From CAVQFB01 sp963711675 (GTDB taxonomy: Bacteria; Acidobacteriota; Terriglobia; Terriglobales; Acidobacteriaceae): a stretch of 64,000 bases of DNA. This document shows, piece by piece, positions 17,350-26,302 of the stretch. The notes below the pieces were generated by a model, which did no database searches, had not been told where the DNA came from, and was given only the letters and a program-made list of their open reading frames with translations. Each line of letters starts with the position of its first letter. Positions within the stretch are counted from its first letter, which is position 1. The DNA is taken from positions 219,239 through 283,238 of the forward strand of contig CAVQFB010000013.1 of the NCBI GenBank assembly GCA_963711675.1. The letters run 5' to 3'. Made by a program: the position numbers and the translations under genes.

Positions 17350-17742
17350 ATGAAACGAGTTGTCGCAGCGCTGATCGTCAAAGACGGAGCCGTCCTGATC
17401 TGTCAGCGCACGCGCCATCAGCCCATGCCTCTGAAGTGGGAGTTTCCCGGCGGCAAGATTGAAGCGGGCGAGCAACCGCGCGACGCCCTCCGCCGCGAAC
17501 TGGAAGAAGAACTCGGCGTCTGGCCTAACGTGGGGGAAGAAGTCGCTCGCATCAAGCACGAATATAAGAGTGGCGGCGCGGTGGAGCTGCGGTTCTTCGC
17601 GGTCCACGAATACGAAGGTGAGATCGAGAACCGCATCTTTCGCGACGTGCGCTGGGTGAAGCGCTCGGAGCTACCCGAATATGACTTCCTGGACGCTGAT
17701 CTGGGCCTGGTAAAGGATCTGGCGGAGGGGAAAATTCTCTGA
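17350..17742 (+). CDS. mutT: (Deoxy)nucleoside triphosphate pyrophosphohydrolase, MutT/Nudix
   Basis: 130 residues from ATG 17350. The Nudix box GGKIEAGEQPRDALRREL-EEEL matches G-x5-E-x7-R-E-U-x-E-E, and the size and KWEFPGG lead-in match MutT. MutT hydrolyses 8-oxo-dGTP to the monophosphate and prevents A:T to C:G transversions. The frame is open upstream to 17257 but that extension has no homology-like content. It is convergent with the M48 protease gene. Confidence 0.9.
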   Translation: MKRVVAALIVKDGAVLICQRTRHQPMPLKWEFPGGKIEAGEQPRDALRRELEEELGVWPNVGEEVARIKHEYKSGGAVELRFFAVHEYEGEIENRIFRDVRWVKRSELPEYDFLDADLGLVKDLAEGKIL

Positions 17743-17754
17743 GACTCTACGTAG

Positions 17755-17798
17755 GCCCGGACGCCCTCGTCCGGGCGATCGAGCGCAGCTCGATCGCC
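17755..17798. terminator. Two overlapping strong hairpins between convergent genes
   Basis: GCCCGGACG-CCCT-CGTCCGGGC (17755-17776) overlaps GGCGATCGAGC-GCA-GCTCGATC (from 17774), so the two stems compete for a shared GGC. The position between convergent mutT and the M48 gene suggests a bidirectional terminator, although no T-run follows. The first stem resembles the dispersed hairpin at 38102-38121. Confidence 0.5.
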
Positions 17799-17821
17799 TG
17801 ATTCGCGACGGACACTGCGCA

Positions 17822-18868
17822 CTACTGTGACGGACTGCCGTCCCGCCGCCGCAGCGTCGGACGCCCGTCGTCGCTCTCGCCGCTGTTCCCACCCTCGGTA
17901 CTATCAGGGTGTGTCGTCCGTCTCAGCGTGGGTCGATTGATGTTGTTGTCATCCACCTTGCGACGGTTTTCGATCTGCGCCAGCCGCGCCTTCATGTCTT
18001 CGAATTCCGAAGTATCCACCTTATATTCGTCGCGGGCGGGCAGTACGGTGGCGATTTCCTTCTGAGTTTTCGCGATGCGATCCGGTGTCTGCGGGTGAGT
18101 GCTGAAAGCCTTGGCCAGCGTTCCCGGCTTCTCTTTGTTCAACGCCTGCACCTTCTCAAAAAATGCCGTGAACGCCTGCGGATCATAGCCGGACTTGTAC
18201 ATGTATTGCAGGCCCAGATAATCGGCGTCAGATTCAAACCCGCGTGAGAATTGCAGGAAGCTCATGGGCAACGCCAGTCCCGCCGCGCTGCGAACCGCAT
18301 AGCCGATCCCCCCTCCCATAAATATAAGAGGGATCGAAGCCAGGTTCATCAACTGTCCTCGCGTGTTCTCGCGCGCTGCATGGCAGGCCGCGACGTGCGC
18401 GATCTCATGCGCCATCACCCCGGCCAGTTCAGCTTCGTTATCCGCCGCCAGGATCAATCCGGAATCGACGTAAAAGAATCCGCCGGGAAGCGCAAACGCG
18501 TTCACCTCGTCGGAGTCAACCACTTTGATCGTGAACGGAACCTGCGCATCGGAATTGCGGACAAGATTCTGACCGAGCCGGTTGACGTATTCCGTCACCT
18601 CCGGGTCCGTCACCATCTTCGACGTGCTCTCCACCTGCTGGGCGTACGACTTGCCCATCTGGATCTGCTTCTCCAGGCTGTACCAGTTGCCGACACCCGT
18701 TCCGCAGCCCACGTTGCGATTGCCGATCGCGTTTACATCCTTCAGACTTCCCGTGCCATGCGATTTCTTGGAGGCAGCTGGCGGCGAGTCCTGCGCCGTG
18801 GCAACAGCAAAACTGGCTATCATGAAGAAGAGGAGAAGGAAGCGGAGAGTCGTACTGCGATACTTCAT
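17822..18868 (-). CDS. Exported M48-family zinc metalloprotease
   Basis: 348 residues from ATG 18868. After a signal peptide (ending VATAQ) the protease domain holds H154-E-I-A-H158 and the downstream glutamate ligand in SRGFESDADYLGLQ, the M48 zinc site. Family members such as BepA clear or repair outer-membrane proteins; the C-terminal TPRs of BepA are missing. The C-terminus repeats RPTLRR twice in a low-complexity tail. Periplasmic quality control is inferred. Confidence 0.9.
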   Translation of the reverse strand: MKYRSTTLRFLLLFFMIASFAVATAQDSPPAASKKSHGTGSLKDVNAIGNRNVGCGTGVGNWYSLEKQIQMGKSYAQQVESTSKMVTDPEVTEYVNRLGQNLVRNSDAQVPFTIKVVDSDEVNAFALPGGFFYVDSGLILAADNEAELAGVMAHEIAHVAACHAARENTRGQLMNLASIPLIFMGGGIGYAVRSAAGLALPMSFLQFSRGFESDADYLGLQYMYKSGYDPQAFTAFFEKVQALNKEKPGTLAKAFSTHPQTPDRIAKTQKEIATVLPARDEYKVDTSEFEDMKARLAQIENRRKVDDNNINRPTLRRTTHPDSTEGGNSGESDDGRPTLRRRDGSPSQ

Positions 18869-18997
18869 GGTCACCACCACCCCTGGGAGTTGACCCTTAA
18901 AAGCCCAACACTTACTTGAAGGTTATCAACAACCCCGGACTAAATCCAGCGTTTCCGGCGTCCGGTAGTGGCACAGTTTGTTTTTGCTCCAGAGTTC

Positions 18998-19072
18998 GTC
19001 ATCCCGAAGCCGCGCGTTTTCTCCGGCGCGGCGAGGGGTCTGGCGTGGAGTGTTCCAATTGACCCACCATAC
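18998..19072. repeat. Family A repeat with internal GTTTTCTCC-loop hairpin
   Basis: Begins GTCATCCCGAAG and contains the stem GCCGCGC (19009-19015) pairing with GCGCGGC (19026-19032) across the loop GTTTTCTCCG. The copy at 22163 has the same loop but paired arms GCCCCGC/GCGGGGC. Confidence 0.8.
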
Positions 19073-19120
19073 GGCGCCACGGCTGGCCTTGAGGCGGGAA
19101 GTGCTTGATAAATAGATGTT

Positions 19121-20380
19121 CTACCCGCCGCCCGACCTCAAAGTCCACAGATAAACGACACTTAGCCCGATCATGACCGCCGTGGTCACCCAGGCAACCA
19201 CGTTGTAGAGCCGCGAATTAACGTACTCGCCCATCAACTCCTTCTTGTTCACCAGCAGCAGCATGAAGATCAGTACCGGGGGGACCGCAATCCCGTTCAA
19301 CACCTGCGACAGGATCGAAATCTTCACCAGGGGCAGATTGGGTATGAGGATCACGCCCGCTCCCGCCACGATCAGCACCGTGTACAGCCAATAAAAAAAC
19401 GGGGCCTCGCTGAACTTCTTCCCCACCCCGGATTCAAAGCCCAGGCCTTCGCAAACTGTGTAAGCCGTCGACAACGGCAGAATCGACGCCGCGAACAACG
19501 AGGCGTTGAACAATCCCATCGCAAACAGGATGTAGGCGTAGTCTCCCGCCAGCGGACGCAGCGCCTGCGCCGCATCCTTCGCATCGGAAATGTTATGGAA
19601 GCCGTGTACGTACAGAGTGGCCGCGCAGGCCACGATGATGAACCACGCCACCACGTCGGTGAAGATGCATCCCGCGATCACGTCGATCTGCGACGCCTTG
19701 TACTGCCGCCGCGTCACGCCCTTCTCCACGATCGAGGACTGCAGATAAAACTGCATCCATGGCGCGATCGTCGTCCCCACCACACCGATCGTCATGTAGA
19801 GATAACTTTGCTGCAGGAACATCTCTTTGTGGGGCGGCACCACCGTGGCAACCAGCGCCTCAATCCAGGCGGGCTTGGCGAAGAACCCGGCAAATATGTA
19901 CGTCACATAGAAGAAACGAGGCGACCAGGAAATACTTTCTCCACGCTCTTGTACTGCCCCTTTACCACGATCAGCCACACGATGACCGCGCAAACCGGGA
20001 CGCGTAATGTACTTGGAGAGGCCGAAGAGTTCGAGGCTACCGGCAATGCCCGCGAATTCGCCTACCACGTTGGCGAAGTTCAGCAGCAGGATCGCGACCA
20101 TCATGAGGAAGGTGATCCGCAAGCCGAATTCCTCGCGAATCAGGTCGCTGAGTCCCTTGCCCGTGACCGCGCCCATGCGGGCGCAGATTTCCTGGATCAC
20201 GATCAGCGCCAGCGTGACCGGAATCATCGTCCACAGCAGCATGTGCCCGAACTGGGCCCCGGCGGACGAGTAGGTGTAGATGCCGTTGGCATCGTTGTCG
20301 ACATTGGCGGTGATAAAGCCCGGTCCCACCACGGCGAAGAACAGCAGGATCCGGGTCTTCCAGCGTCTCAGGAACTTCAT
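19121..20380 (-). CDS. NRAMP-related divalent metal (probably Mg2+) transporter
   Basis: 419 residues, about 11 membrane helices. Helix 1 carries NVDNDANGIYTYSSAG where classical Mn/Fe NRAMPs have DPGN, and helix 6 carries GTTIAPWMQFYLQSS where they have MPH. Both changes recall the magnesium-transporting NRAMP-related clade. Residues 130-157 are garbled. Removing one base from each of three runs (19997-19999, 19930-19932, 19914-19916) restores VCAVIVWLIVVKG-QYKSVEKVF and keeps the frame, so three +1 insertions hide there. The upstream MgtE_N/CBS gene is a likely partner. The magnesium call is inference. Confidence 0.85.
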   Translation of the reverse strand: MKFLRRWKTRILLFFAVVGPGFITANVDNDANGIYTYSSAGAQFGHMLLWTMIPVTLALIVIQEICARMGAVTGKGLSDLIREEFGLRITFLMMVAILLLNFANVVGEFAGIAGSLELFGLSKYITRPGLRGHRVADRGKGAVQERGESISWSPRFFYVTYIFAGFFAKPAWIEALVATVVPPHKEMFLQQSYLYMTIGVVGTTIAPWMQFYLQSSIVEKGVTRRQYKASQIDVIAGCIFTDVVAWFIIVACAATLYVHGFHNISDAKDAAQALRPLAGDYAYILFAMGLFNASLFAASILPLSTAYTVCEGLGFESGVGKKFSEAPFFYWLYTVLIVAGAGVILIPNLPLVKISILSQVLNGIAVPPVLIFMLLLVNKKELMGEYVNSRLYNVVAWVTTAVMIGLSVVYLWTLRSGGG

Positions 20381-20582
20381 GCGCACAAATCGCTGACATG
20401 GGTGTCAAAACAGCGGTTCAGGATAAACGGACTCATCCCTTCTGAACAGACAAAAACTGACGGGACGGAGGAAAAAAATCGGCGAGGTAAACAACTGCGA
20501 TCAAAACAGGAATTTCTTTGTTTCGGGGAAGGGCGGCCAGGCGCAACTCGCTACTCACGAAGGAGAGGATCGCCGTGGAAGA

Positions 20583-20600
20583 GCGGCCCTTCAGGGCCGC
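20583..20600. repeat. TTYA-loop hairpin (family B)
   Basis: GCGGCCC-TTCA-GGGCCGC, seven perfect pairs, followed at about 20616 by an imperfect CCCAGAAGCTTTAGCCCC partner. It lies in the 276-base spacer between the MgtE_N/CBS gene and the transporter gene, where it could also act on their shared transcript. Confidence 0.75.
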
Positions 20601-20656
20601 GTAAGCGCTCTGACCCAGAAGCTTTAGCCCCTGGGTTTCCCACACCCATCGAGCCG

Positions 20657-21898
20657 CTACAGCTTCGCCCTCAGCATGCTGATCACATCATCCGACGTGA
20701 TCACGCCGGTAAGCTTCTGTTCTTCGTCCACCACCGGAAGCGTCATCAGGTTGTACTTGTCGAACAATTCCGCCACTTCTTTTTCGTCCGCGCCCGGCCT
20801 GGTATAGATCAGCGGCTCCTTCGTGAGCGACAGTAAGGGTGTGGTCTCCGCTGCCAACACCAGCTTCGAAAGGGGTACCGCCCCGGCAAGCGTTCCGTGC
20901 GAGTCCGTCAAATAGATGGTGCTTACCGTCTCCACTCCGCCTTCGAAATGCCGCAGAGCCTCAACCGCATCGTGGGCCGTTGCAGCCACGGGCAGCGACA
21001 GGTACTCGGTGGTCATGCGCCCGGCGGCGGTGTTTTCCTTGAACTCCAGCAACTCGACAACTTCCTGCCGCTCCTCGGGCTGCATCTGCACCAGAATCTC
21101 TTCGGTGCGATCGTCCGCAAGGTCAGCCAGCAGGTCGGCCGCGGCGTCGGGCGTCATCTCCTCGACGATGTCCGCTGCGCGATCCGAATCGAGCGACTCG
21201 ACAATCGCTTTCTGCACCTTGGGCTCGACCTCTTCCAGCGCCTCGGCAGCTACTCCCTCGTCGAGCGTCTCAAACACCGCTTCCCGCTCATCCGGGGCTA
21301 GATCTTCTACGATGTCCGCAATATCCGCCGGATGCAGCTTGGCCAGGCGTTCGTGGGAAATCTTCAGCTTGACGCGACGGGCCGGGTCGGTCTCGATCAG
21401 ATCGACAAAATCCCAGGGAATGAGCCGCGGCGGAATCTGGCGCAGCAATGCATGTAGCGCGATCAAGGGCACAACACCCTTCAGCAGCCGCCGCACCGCA
21501 CCCCGCGCGCCTACATCCACCGAGCCCACCTTCAACACCGGCCTGTTTCCCGCCGCCTCAGAGTGCAAATCAACGTCATTGACCCGCACTACTTTGCGCC
21601 CGTACACGTCGATCACCTGCTGGTCCAGCAGATCACGCTCCAGGAAAAACAGGCCTTCCGAACCGTCGCTCTGGGCCCACTCCGAGGCCGCATTCGCCGC
21701 CCGAATGCCCCCATTGATCGACGTCACGGCAGCAAACGGCAGCATGCGGTTCCCGGCCTTCGTTTTCACCACGAACATTGCCACCCGCGCCCGGTCCTCC
21801 TGCGGCGACAGGACGACTTCGCGCACCCGTCCGCAGGCCTTGCCCGTCGTATCAAAGACGGGCGCGCCCAGCAGTTCGGTGAGTGCAACGGTCGACAT
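20657..21898 (-). CDS. PRC-barrel - MgtE N-terminal - CBS-pair regulatory protein
   Basis: 413 residues from ATG 21898, with AGGGA five bases upstream. Two PRC-barrel-like segments (about 1-65 and 85-145) are followed by an MgtE_N helical domain (about 175-290, with LHPADIADIVEDLAPDER repeats) and a tandem CBS pair (about 290-413, TVSTIYLTDSHGTL and KYNLMTLPVV). This is the cytosolic Mg2+-sensing half of the MgtE channel without its membrane domain. The next gene in the same direction is the NRAMP-related transporter, so a gate or sensor for that protein is the likely role (inference). Confidence 0.88.
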   Translation of the reverse strand: MSTVALTELLGAPVFDTTGKACGRVREVVLSPQEDRARVAMFVVKTKAGNRMLPFAAVTSINGGIRAANAASEWAQSDGSEGLFFLERDLLDQQVIDVYGRKVVRVNDVDLHSEAAGNRPVLKVGSVDVGARGAVRRLLKGVVPLIALHALLRQIPPRLIPWDFVDLIETDPARRVKLKISHERLAKLHPADIADIVEDLAPDEREAVFETLDEGVAAEALEEVEPKVQKAIVESLDSDRAADIVEEMTPDAAADLLADLADDRTEEILVQMQPEERQEVVELLEFKENTAAGRMTTEYLSLPVAATAHDAVEALRHFEGGVETVSTIYLTDSHGTLAGAVPLSKLVLAAETTPLLSLTKEPLIYTRPGADEKEVAELFDKYNLMTLPVVDEEQKLTGVITSDDVISMLRAKL

Positions 21899-22162
21899 AC
21901 GTCCCTGAGAATACTCAACTACGCAGCCGGAATCCAGACAAGGCTGCAGTTTTTGCACTTTCCTCAGGTCTGAATCGGGAGGTCTGTAACGAAGGCCGCC
22001 AGCGCCACCCCAATCGACGCCGGAACGCTCGTCATTCGGCGAGCCGAGCTTGTCGAGGCGAGCTAAGAAATCTGCTGCATTACTAATCTTGCGATAGAGC
22101 GTGGAGAGCCCCCAGGCGCGGCCGACCCCCGCAGGAGTCAGTTTGGTTATCGTTTTATCAGT

Positions 22163-22240
22163 TGTCATCCCGAAGCCCCGCGTTTTCTCCAGCGGGGCGA
22201 GGGATCTGGCGCGGAGTCTGCCAGATTGACCCACTACCCC
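22163..22240. repeat. Family A repeat with internal hairpin in a divergent spacer
   Basis: GTCATCCCGAAG, then GCCCCGC (22175-22181), loop GTTTTCTCCA, GCGGGGC (22192-22198), then GAGGGATCTGGCGCGGAGT and a tail close to that at 19050 (ATTGACCCACYA). The whole 21899-22387 spacer between the MgtE_N/CBS and RsbW genes holds no gene that I can support. Confidence 0.8.
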
Positions 22241-22387
22241 AACCCAGTCGCGATTGACAATTGCCCACGGGAAGGGCAAACTACCGGATTCGTAAATCCT
22301 CTGGCCCCGCTCGCGCTTGGCGGTGTCAGCTGGGTCTCACGTTCAGGCTGGCAAGTTAATTCTTCAGGCTAAAAACCGATCAGCATT

Positions 22388-22804
22388 ATGAGCGAACAAC
22401 GGGTCTCCTATACGCTCGACTCGACCTTGGAGACCGTCAACAGTGCCGAAGAGACTGCCAGCCGTATCGCGGCTGAGGCCGGTTTTGCCGACGAAGAAGT
22501 CATGAAGATCTCGATGGCCGTTCGGGAGGCCGCCGTGAACGCTGTCCTCCACGGCAACGCGTATGATCCGGGCAAGAAGGTTACTCTGAATTTTGAACGG
22601 ACCCCCAGCGACCTCGTCATCACGATTCGCGACCAGGGCAAAGGGCTGGACCCGAAAAATATTCCCGATCCGCTGGCGCCGGAAAATCTGCTGAAGACCT
22701 CCGGCCGGGGCATCTTTATCATTCGCTCGTTCATGGACGAGGTTGAAATCAACCCCACCCAGTCGGGCACAGAAATCAAACTTGTTAAACACGTCCACGG
22801 CTGA
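22388..22804 (+). CDS. rsbW: RsbW/SpoIIAB-type anti-sigma factor serine kinase
   Basis: 138 residues, a compact GHKL ATPase: N box REAAVNAVLHGN, G1 DQGKGLDP and G2 SGRGIFII. RsbW-like proteins hold a sigma factor inactive and phosphorylate their STAS antagonist. A STAS gene follows 24 bases later, completing a partner switch. No sigma factor or PP2C phosphatase lies nearby, so the output target is unknown and may not be a sigma factor. Confidence 0.9.
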   Translation: MSEQRVSYTLDSTLETVNSAEETASRIAAEAGFADEEVMKISMAVREAAVNAVLHGNAYDPGKKVTLNFERTPSDLVITIRDQGKGLDPKNIPDPLAPENLLKTSGRGIFIIRSFMDEVEINPTQSGTEIKLVKHVHG

Positions 22805-22828
22805 ACCGCGGGCGAAGGAGGCTTTCCA

Positions 22829-23173
22829 GTGACCATGAAGACCAGCACCCGTCAGGTGGACGGCGTGACCATCGTTGACCTCAGTGGCCGTATCACCCTG
22901 GGCGAGGGCAGTGTCGTGCTTCGCGATCAGGTCCGCGAACTGCTCTCGAAGGGCAACAAGAAAATCCTGCTCAACCTCGGGGACGTCAATTACATCGACA
23001 GCTCCGGCATCGGTGAACTGGTCAGCGCCTTCACCACCGTCCGCAATCAGGGCGGCGAGCTCAAGCTGCTGAACCTCACCAAGAAGGTTCACGACCTCTT
23101 GCAGATAACCAAGCTCTACACCGTCTTCGACGTGAAAGACGACGAAGCCACCGCCGTAAAGTCATTTAACTAG
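22829..23173 (+). CDS. STAS-domain anti-sigma factor antagonist
   Basis: 114 residues from GTG 22829, preceded by AAGGAGG at six-base spacing; ATG 22835 is the alternative. The sequence NYIDSSGIGELV contains the serine that the partner kinase phosphorylates. Unphosphorylated antagonist binds RsbW and releases its target. It is co-transcribed with the kinase gene just upstream. Confidence 0.92.
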   Translation: MTMKTSTRQVDGVTIVDLSGRITLGEGSVVLRDQVRELLSKGNKKILLNLGDVNYIDSSGIGELVSAFTTVRNQGGELKLLNLTKKVHDLLQITKLYTVFDVKDDEATAVKSFN

Positions 23174-23405
23174 TTCCGCCCGCGCATCTGATTTCGCGGC
23201 GACCCAGGGCCGGCGCCCCACCGGCCCTGTCAGTCCTGTCATCTTGTATCTCGAAACAGGTTCTCGAAATACCGAATTCCACCTTCCACGTTCGCCTTGT
23301 CGAAATTCACCTCCGAGGTGGCCTTTGAACACCGTTGGGAGAGGTGTCCTGCGGCAGCTTCACTTGTGACCTACCGCACTGATGAGGATGCGGTTTTTGT
23401 GCAAG

Positions 23406-23528
23406 ATGGCAGGCATGACTTCTCGCTCGGAACGTCTGACAACAACTGTGATTCTGGTCGGGATAGTGGTTGTCGTTCTCGTTGGAATTGGCCTCTGGGG
23501 CTTGCTGTTCTTTGGTCCAGCCCACTAG
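23406..23528 (+). CDS. Possible 40-residue single-pass membrane protein
   Basis: ATG 23406 to TAG 23526-23528 encodes a short basic N-terminus (MAGMTSRSERLTTT), one continuous helix of about 22 hydrophobic residues and the end LLFFGPAH. A second ATG at 23415 would give 37 residues. No convincing ribosome site is present (GATGAGGA lies farther upstream). It is the only plausible coding stretch in the 464-base gap 23174-23637. A hydrophobic frame may be fortuitous. Confidence 0.35.
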   Translation: MAGMTSRSERLTTTVILVGIVVVVLVGIGLWGLLFFGPAH

Positions 23529-23637
23529 CAGAACGACCAGATCACAACGGGAACACCCGCTCTTGTTCTGCATATGCTACCGACGCAGAACCTGGAGGTA
23601 GCTGCACCTCGTCGCGTCCACGCATCCGAAGGAGCAG

Positions 23638-24537
23638 CTAATAGAGCCGGAAGTTGACTTCAACACTGACTTGCACAGCCACGGCGATGCCGTCCTTGCG
23701 GCCGGGCTCGAATCTCCACATCCGAATGGCTGCGATAGCCTTTTCGTCCAGCCCCATGCCTAAGGATCTCTGAACGCGAATCTCACGGGTCCGCCCGTCG
23801 GCGCCCACTATCGTCCAGAGTATGACCGTGCCCTGGAACTTCGCTTTACGAGCTTCTTCGGAGAACTCCGGATCCGGCGCGTAGATGACACGCGGCGCTG
23901 TAACGCCACCGCCCACGCGATAAGCACCCCCGCCGATGCCTCCGCCCCATCCCGGCCCCACTCCAGGACCTCGGCCCGAGCCGACACCGCCGCCGCTCCC
24001 CGAACCTATGCCGCCGCCGGATCCGGTCCCGTTCGAAGGCGGACCTGACACGGAAGAGAACGGATCTCCGAGTACCCCGGTCTGGGGCAACGAAAGATGG
24101 ATTTCGGGCGGCACAACTACGGTGGGTTCGACCGGCAACTTAGGACTCTCATTGCGGACAATTACCGCCGGAGGAGCCAGCTGTTCCCGAGAAAAGCGCG
24201 GCAGTGTCCCTTTCGAAGCCGCCAGCTTGTCACGATCACCGCCGCCGCCCCCGCCTCCCGACCTTGTGGCCGATGGAGGCAGGAGATAGGGGCTGACTTC
24301 CGTAACGATGCCAATCACCTCTTGGCGAATCTCGTGGTGGTGTATTGCCACGAACCTGGCGGACCAGAGCACAACACCGATTGCGAGCACATGAATCAGG
24401 AAGGAAAGGGCGAATGTGCTCCGCCGAGTCTTGTAAAGTCCGTAGCCCTCGCCAAAAAGGGTCGGGAGTATGGCAGGCTCCTTCACCAACTGCGGCGGAA
24501 CCCCCGCCGTCCCGCGGTGTAAAGCAAGACTAGACAT
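23638..24537 (-). CDS. TonB-family energy transducer-like protein
   Basis: 299 residues from ATG 24537 (GTG 24552 in frame). A cytoplasmic N-terminus of about 40 residues, one membrane helix (FALSFLIHVLAIGVVLWSA), a Gly-rich spacer with runs such as GSGGGIGSGSGGGVGSG, and a TonB C-terminal domain (PDPEFSEEARKAKFQGTVIL, KAIAAIRMWRFEPG). TonB domains couple inner-membrane energy to outer-membrane receptors or serve as structural links. No exbBD or receptor is nearby. The Gly-rich linker replaces the usual Pro/Lys spacer. Confidence 0.87.
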   Translation of the reverse strand: MSSLALHRGTAGVPPQLVKEPAILPTLFGEGYGLYKTRRSTFALSFLIHVLAIGVVLWSARFVAIHHHEIRQEVIGIVTEVSPYLLPPSATRSGGGGGGGDRDKLAASKGTLPRFSREQLAPPAVIVRNESPKLPVEPTVVVPPEIHLSLPQTGVLGDPFSSVSGPPSNGTGSGGGIGSGSGGGVGSGRGPGVGPGWGGGIGGGAYRVGGGVTAPRVIYAPDPEFSEEARKAKFQGTVILWTIVGADGRTREIRVQRSLGMGLDEKAIAAIRMWRFEPGRKDGIAVAVQVSVEVNFRLY

Positions 24538-24694
24538 TTCGCGCCACTTCACCCTTCCCAGAGCGCAACGAATCTCTCTTCACGACCTCGCCTTCCCGGT
24601 CGCGCGCAGTGAATGTGCAACGCCGTAAAGAAATGCAAGCCTCGGAGTCGCCTGATGTGGCGAGTGTGAGGTTCGGACCTGATCCCAACCGGAC

Positions 24695-25468
24695 TCAAGC
24701 CGCGCCATCGCTTAATACCAATCTGCCGGACAACGCTCCCACGATTGCTCCTATGCCGATGCTTGCCAGAACGGCGTACCCGACTTCGATCTTCAGCAAT
24801 TCAAGGGGAATTCCCTTCAAACCGGTTGCCGCCAGGCCAGCCGAGGCTACCGCGAACCACAGAACCACGGCGGAGATGATTCCGCGCCACACGCCTCTCT
24901 TGCCACTCACCGCCAGTAACCATGCCACGCCATATGCAAAGAGCAACGCAGTGCCAAAGCAGACCAGGTGGGGAGCATAGTGCCAGGAGAGCTGGCGGAA
25001 CTCGGATTGATTGATTCGAGTTAACTGCATCCACTGTTCCCGGAACAGGTACTGCGAATGCCAGAGAACCCCCAGCACAAAAGCGGCAAAGGCTGCGATG
25101 AGCACTGGGAGGTGGTATATCTTCCTCGTCGGCGGCAACGGAATCTCCCCTTGCCGGTAAGGCACAGTGGCGCACGCCTCAACCAGACATTTCTGTTCGC
25201 AGTCTGCGAGCTCGGGCCAGCGAGTACAATCGCTGATTCGTAAATCCCTTTTCCCGCGAAATCCGCTGACCACCGCATGCACCGCGTCGAGGCTGACCGA
25301 AACCTGCTGATGATTTCCCGGGCACGTCACTGCCCGGCTCCCGCGATAGGAGGCATAAATCTCTCTCCACCAGAGCATGGGCATGAGCAGGATGAGACAG
25401 CTGCCGACCACAAAGAGGAGCAATCCAAGCAGGACTAACACAGGCACCTCCCGGCCCCGTGGCTTCAC
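24695..25468 (-). CDS. Multi-pass membrane protein of unknown function
   Basis: 257 residues from a GTG. One helix near 10-32, then an extracytoplasmic loop of about 85 residues with six cysteines (CPGNHQQ, SDCTRW, DCEQKCLVEAC), then four or five helices to the C-terminus. The paired Cys in the loop suggest disulfides outside the membrane. I do not recognise a family. The neighbours are the TonB-like gene (same strand) and a small anchored protein (divergent). Confidence 0.6.
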   Translation of the reverse strand: MKPRGREVPVLVLLGLLLFVVGSCLILLMPMLWWREIYASYRGSRAVTCPGNHQQVSVSLDAVHAVVSGFRGKRDLRISDCTRWPELADCEQKCLVEACATVPYRQGEIPLPPTRKIYHLPVLIAAFAAFVLGVLWHSQYLFREQWMQLTRINQSEFRQLSWHYAPHLVCFGTALLFAYGVAWLLAVSGKRGVWRGIISAVVLWFAVASAGLAATGLKGIPLELLKIEVGYAVLASIGIGAIVGALSGRLVLSDGAA

Positions 25469-25870
25469 TAAAGGAGTGGGAGTGGCGAGGCCTTTAAGAT
25501 AGGCGACCTCATTCCTAACCTAAGTGTTTCCAGAACTTGTGGCAGTGAGTGCTATCACGCCCGGCTGTGATGGGTGCAAAATCAGCCAGGCCCGACAAGT
25601 CAGGCGGGAAAAAATCCGGCGCGCCCTACAACCCGATCGACCCTTCCTTTGCGTTGTTCGCAGTCCCCAACGATCGCCTGCCAGAGTTGCCCGCGGTGGG
25701 CACGCCTTCGTGATACATATCACTGCCGCAGCCGGACGCTGGCGAGCATAATTCAAATGTCGAGGTGTCCTTAGGAAACGAACCATCTATCACAGCTCGC
25801 CCTCGCCTGTGCCGAGCCGCGACAAAAGGCCGAGTCCGCTTCGAGCCTTTGAGAGAGGAGACGCACGGCC
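25469..25870. other. Intergenic stretch without recognised features
   Basis: 402 bases between divergent genes. Short frames are present on both strands but none has a ribosome site or a family-like sequence. It probably carries the two divergent promoters; I could not pick a convincing -35/-10 pair. Confidence 0.5.
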
Positions 25871-26302
25871 ATGAGATTATCCAGCTTGTTGCTAGCAGTC
25901 TTTTGCGCAACGGCGGTCCTTGTTCTTCTGCTGCTAGGTATGGGCGTCAACTTCCGCCAGCCCGTGCCGGCCCAGGGTGCAAATCTGTATAACCCCGCCA
26001 CCGAAGTGATCGTAAAGGGAGCGGTGGCGGAAGTACGCGACTTCGCCTGCCCCGTGAGCGAAGGCGAGATCGGCACCCATCTGATGCTGAAAACCTCCGA
26101 AGGGGTCTTGCAGGTGCACCTCGCTCCCGGTCGCATCATGCGGAGCCAGAAACTGAGCTTCGCGACCGGAGATCAACTTACGGTCATTGGCTCGAAGGTC
26201 CGAATCTTCGGCAGTAATGACTTGGTTGCGCGGGAGATTACTCGCGGCAACGAACAGTTCGTTTTTCGGGATCAGACAGGCAAGCTCATGTTGGTCCAAT
26301 AG
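25871..26302 (+). CDS. Signal-anchored small protein, OB-like domain, unknown function
   Basis: 143 residues, with GAGAGGAG about 10 bases upstream of the ATG. An N-terminal hydrophobic segment (5-27) is followed by a beta-rich domain of about 105 residues: VIVKGAVAEVRDFACP, HLMLKTSEGVLQVHLAP, GDQLTVIGSKVRIFGS, LVAREITRGNEQFVFRD. The strand pattern is that of small OB-fold proteins that bind ligands in the periplasm. One lone Cys. The family is not recognised; exported location is inferred. Confidence 0.65.
   Translation: MRLSSLLLAVFCATAVLVLLLLGMGVNFRQPVPAQGANLYNPATEVIVKGAVAEVRDFACPVSEGEIGTHLMLKTSEGVLQVHLAPGRIMRSQKLSFATGDQLTVIGSKVRIFGSNDLVAREITRGNEQFVFRDQTGKLMLVQ

Noticed and set aside
19595..20836. 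413-residue plus-strand open frame
   Set aside because: It lies opposite the NRAMP-related gene and crosses into the next; no domain, no ribosome site.
23297..23641. 114-residue plus-strand frame
   Set aside because: No family-like features; it overlaps a better short hydrophobic frame and the TonB-like gene end.
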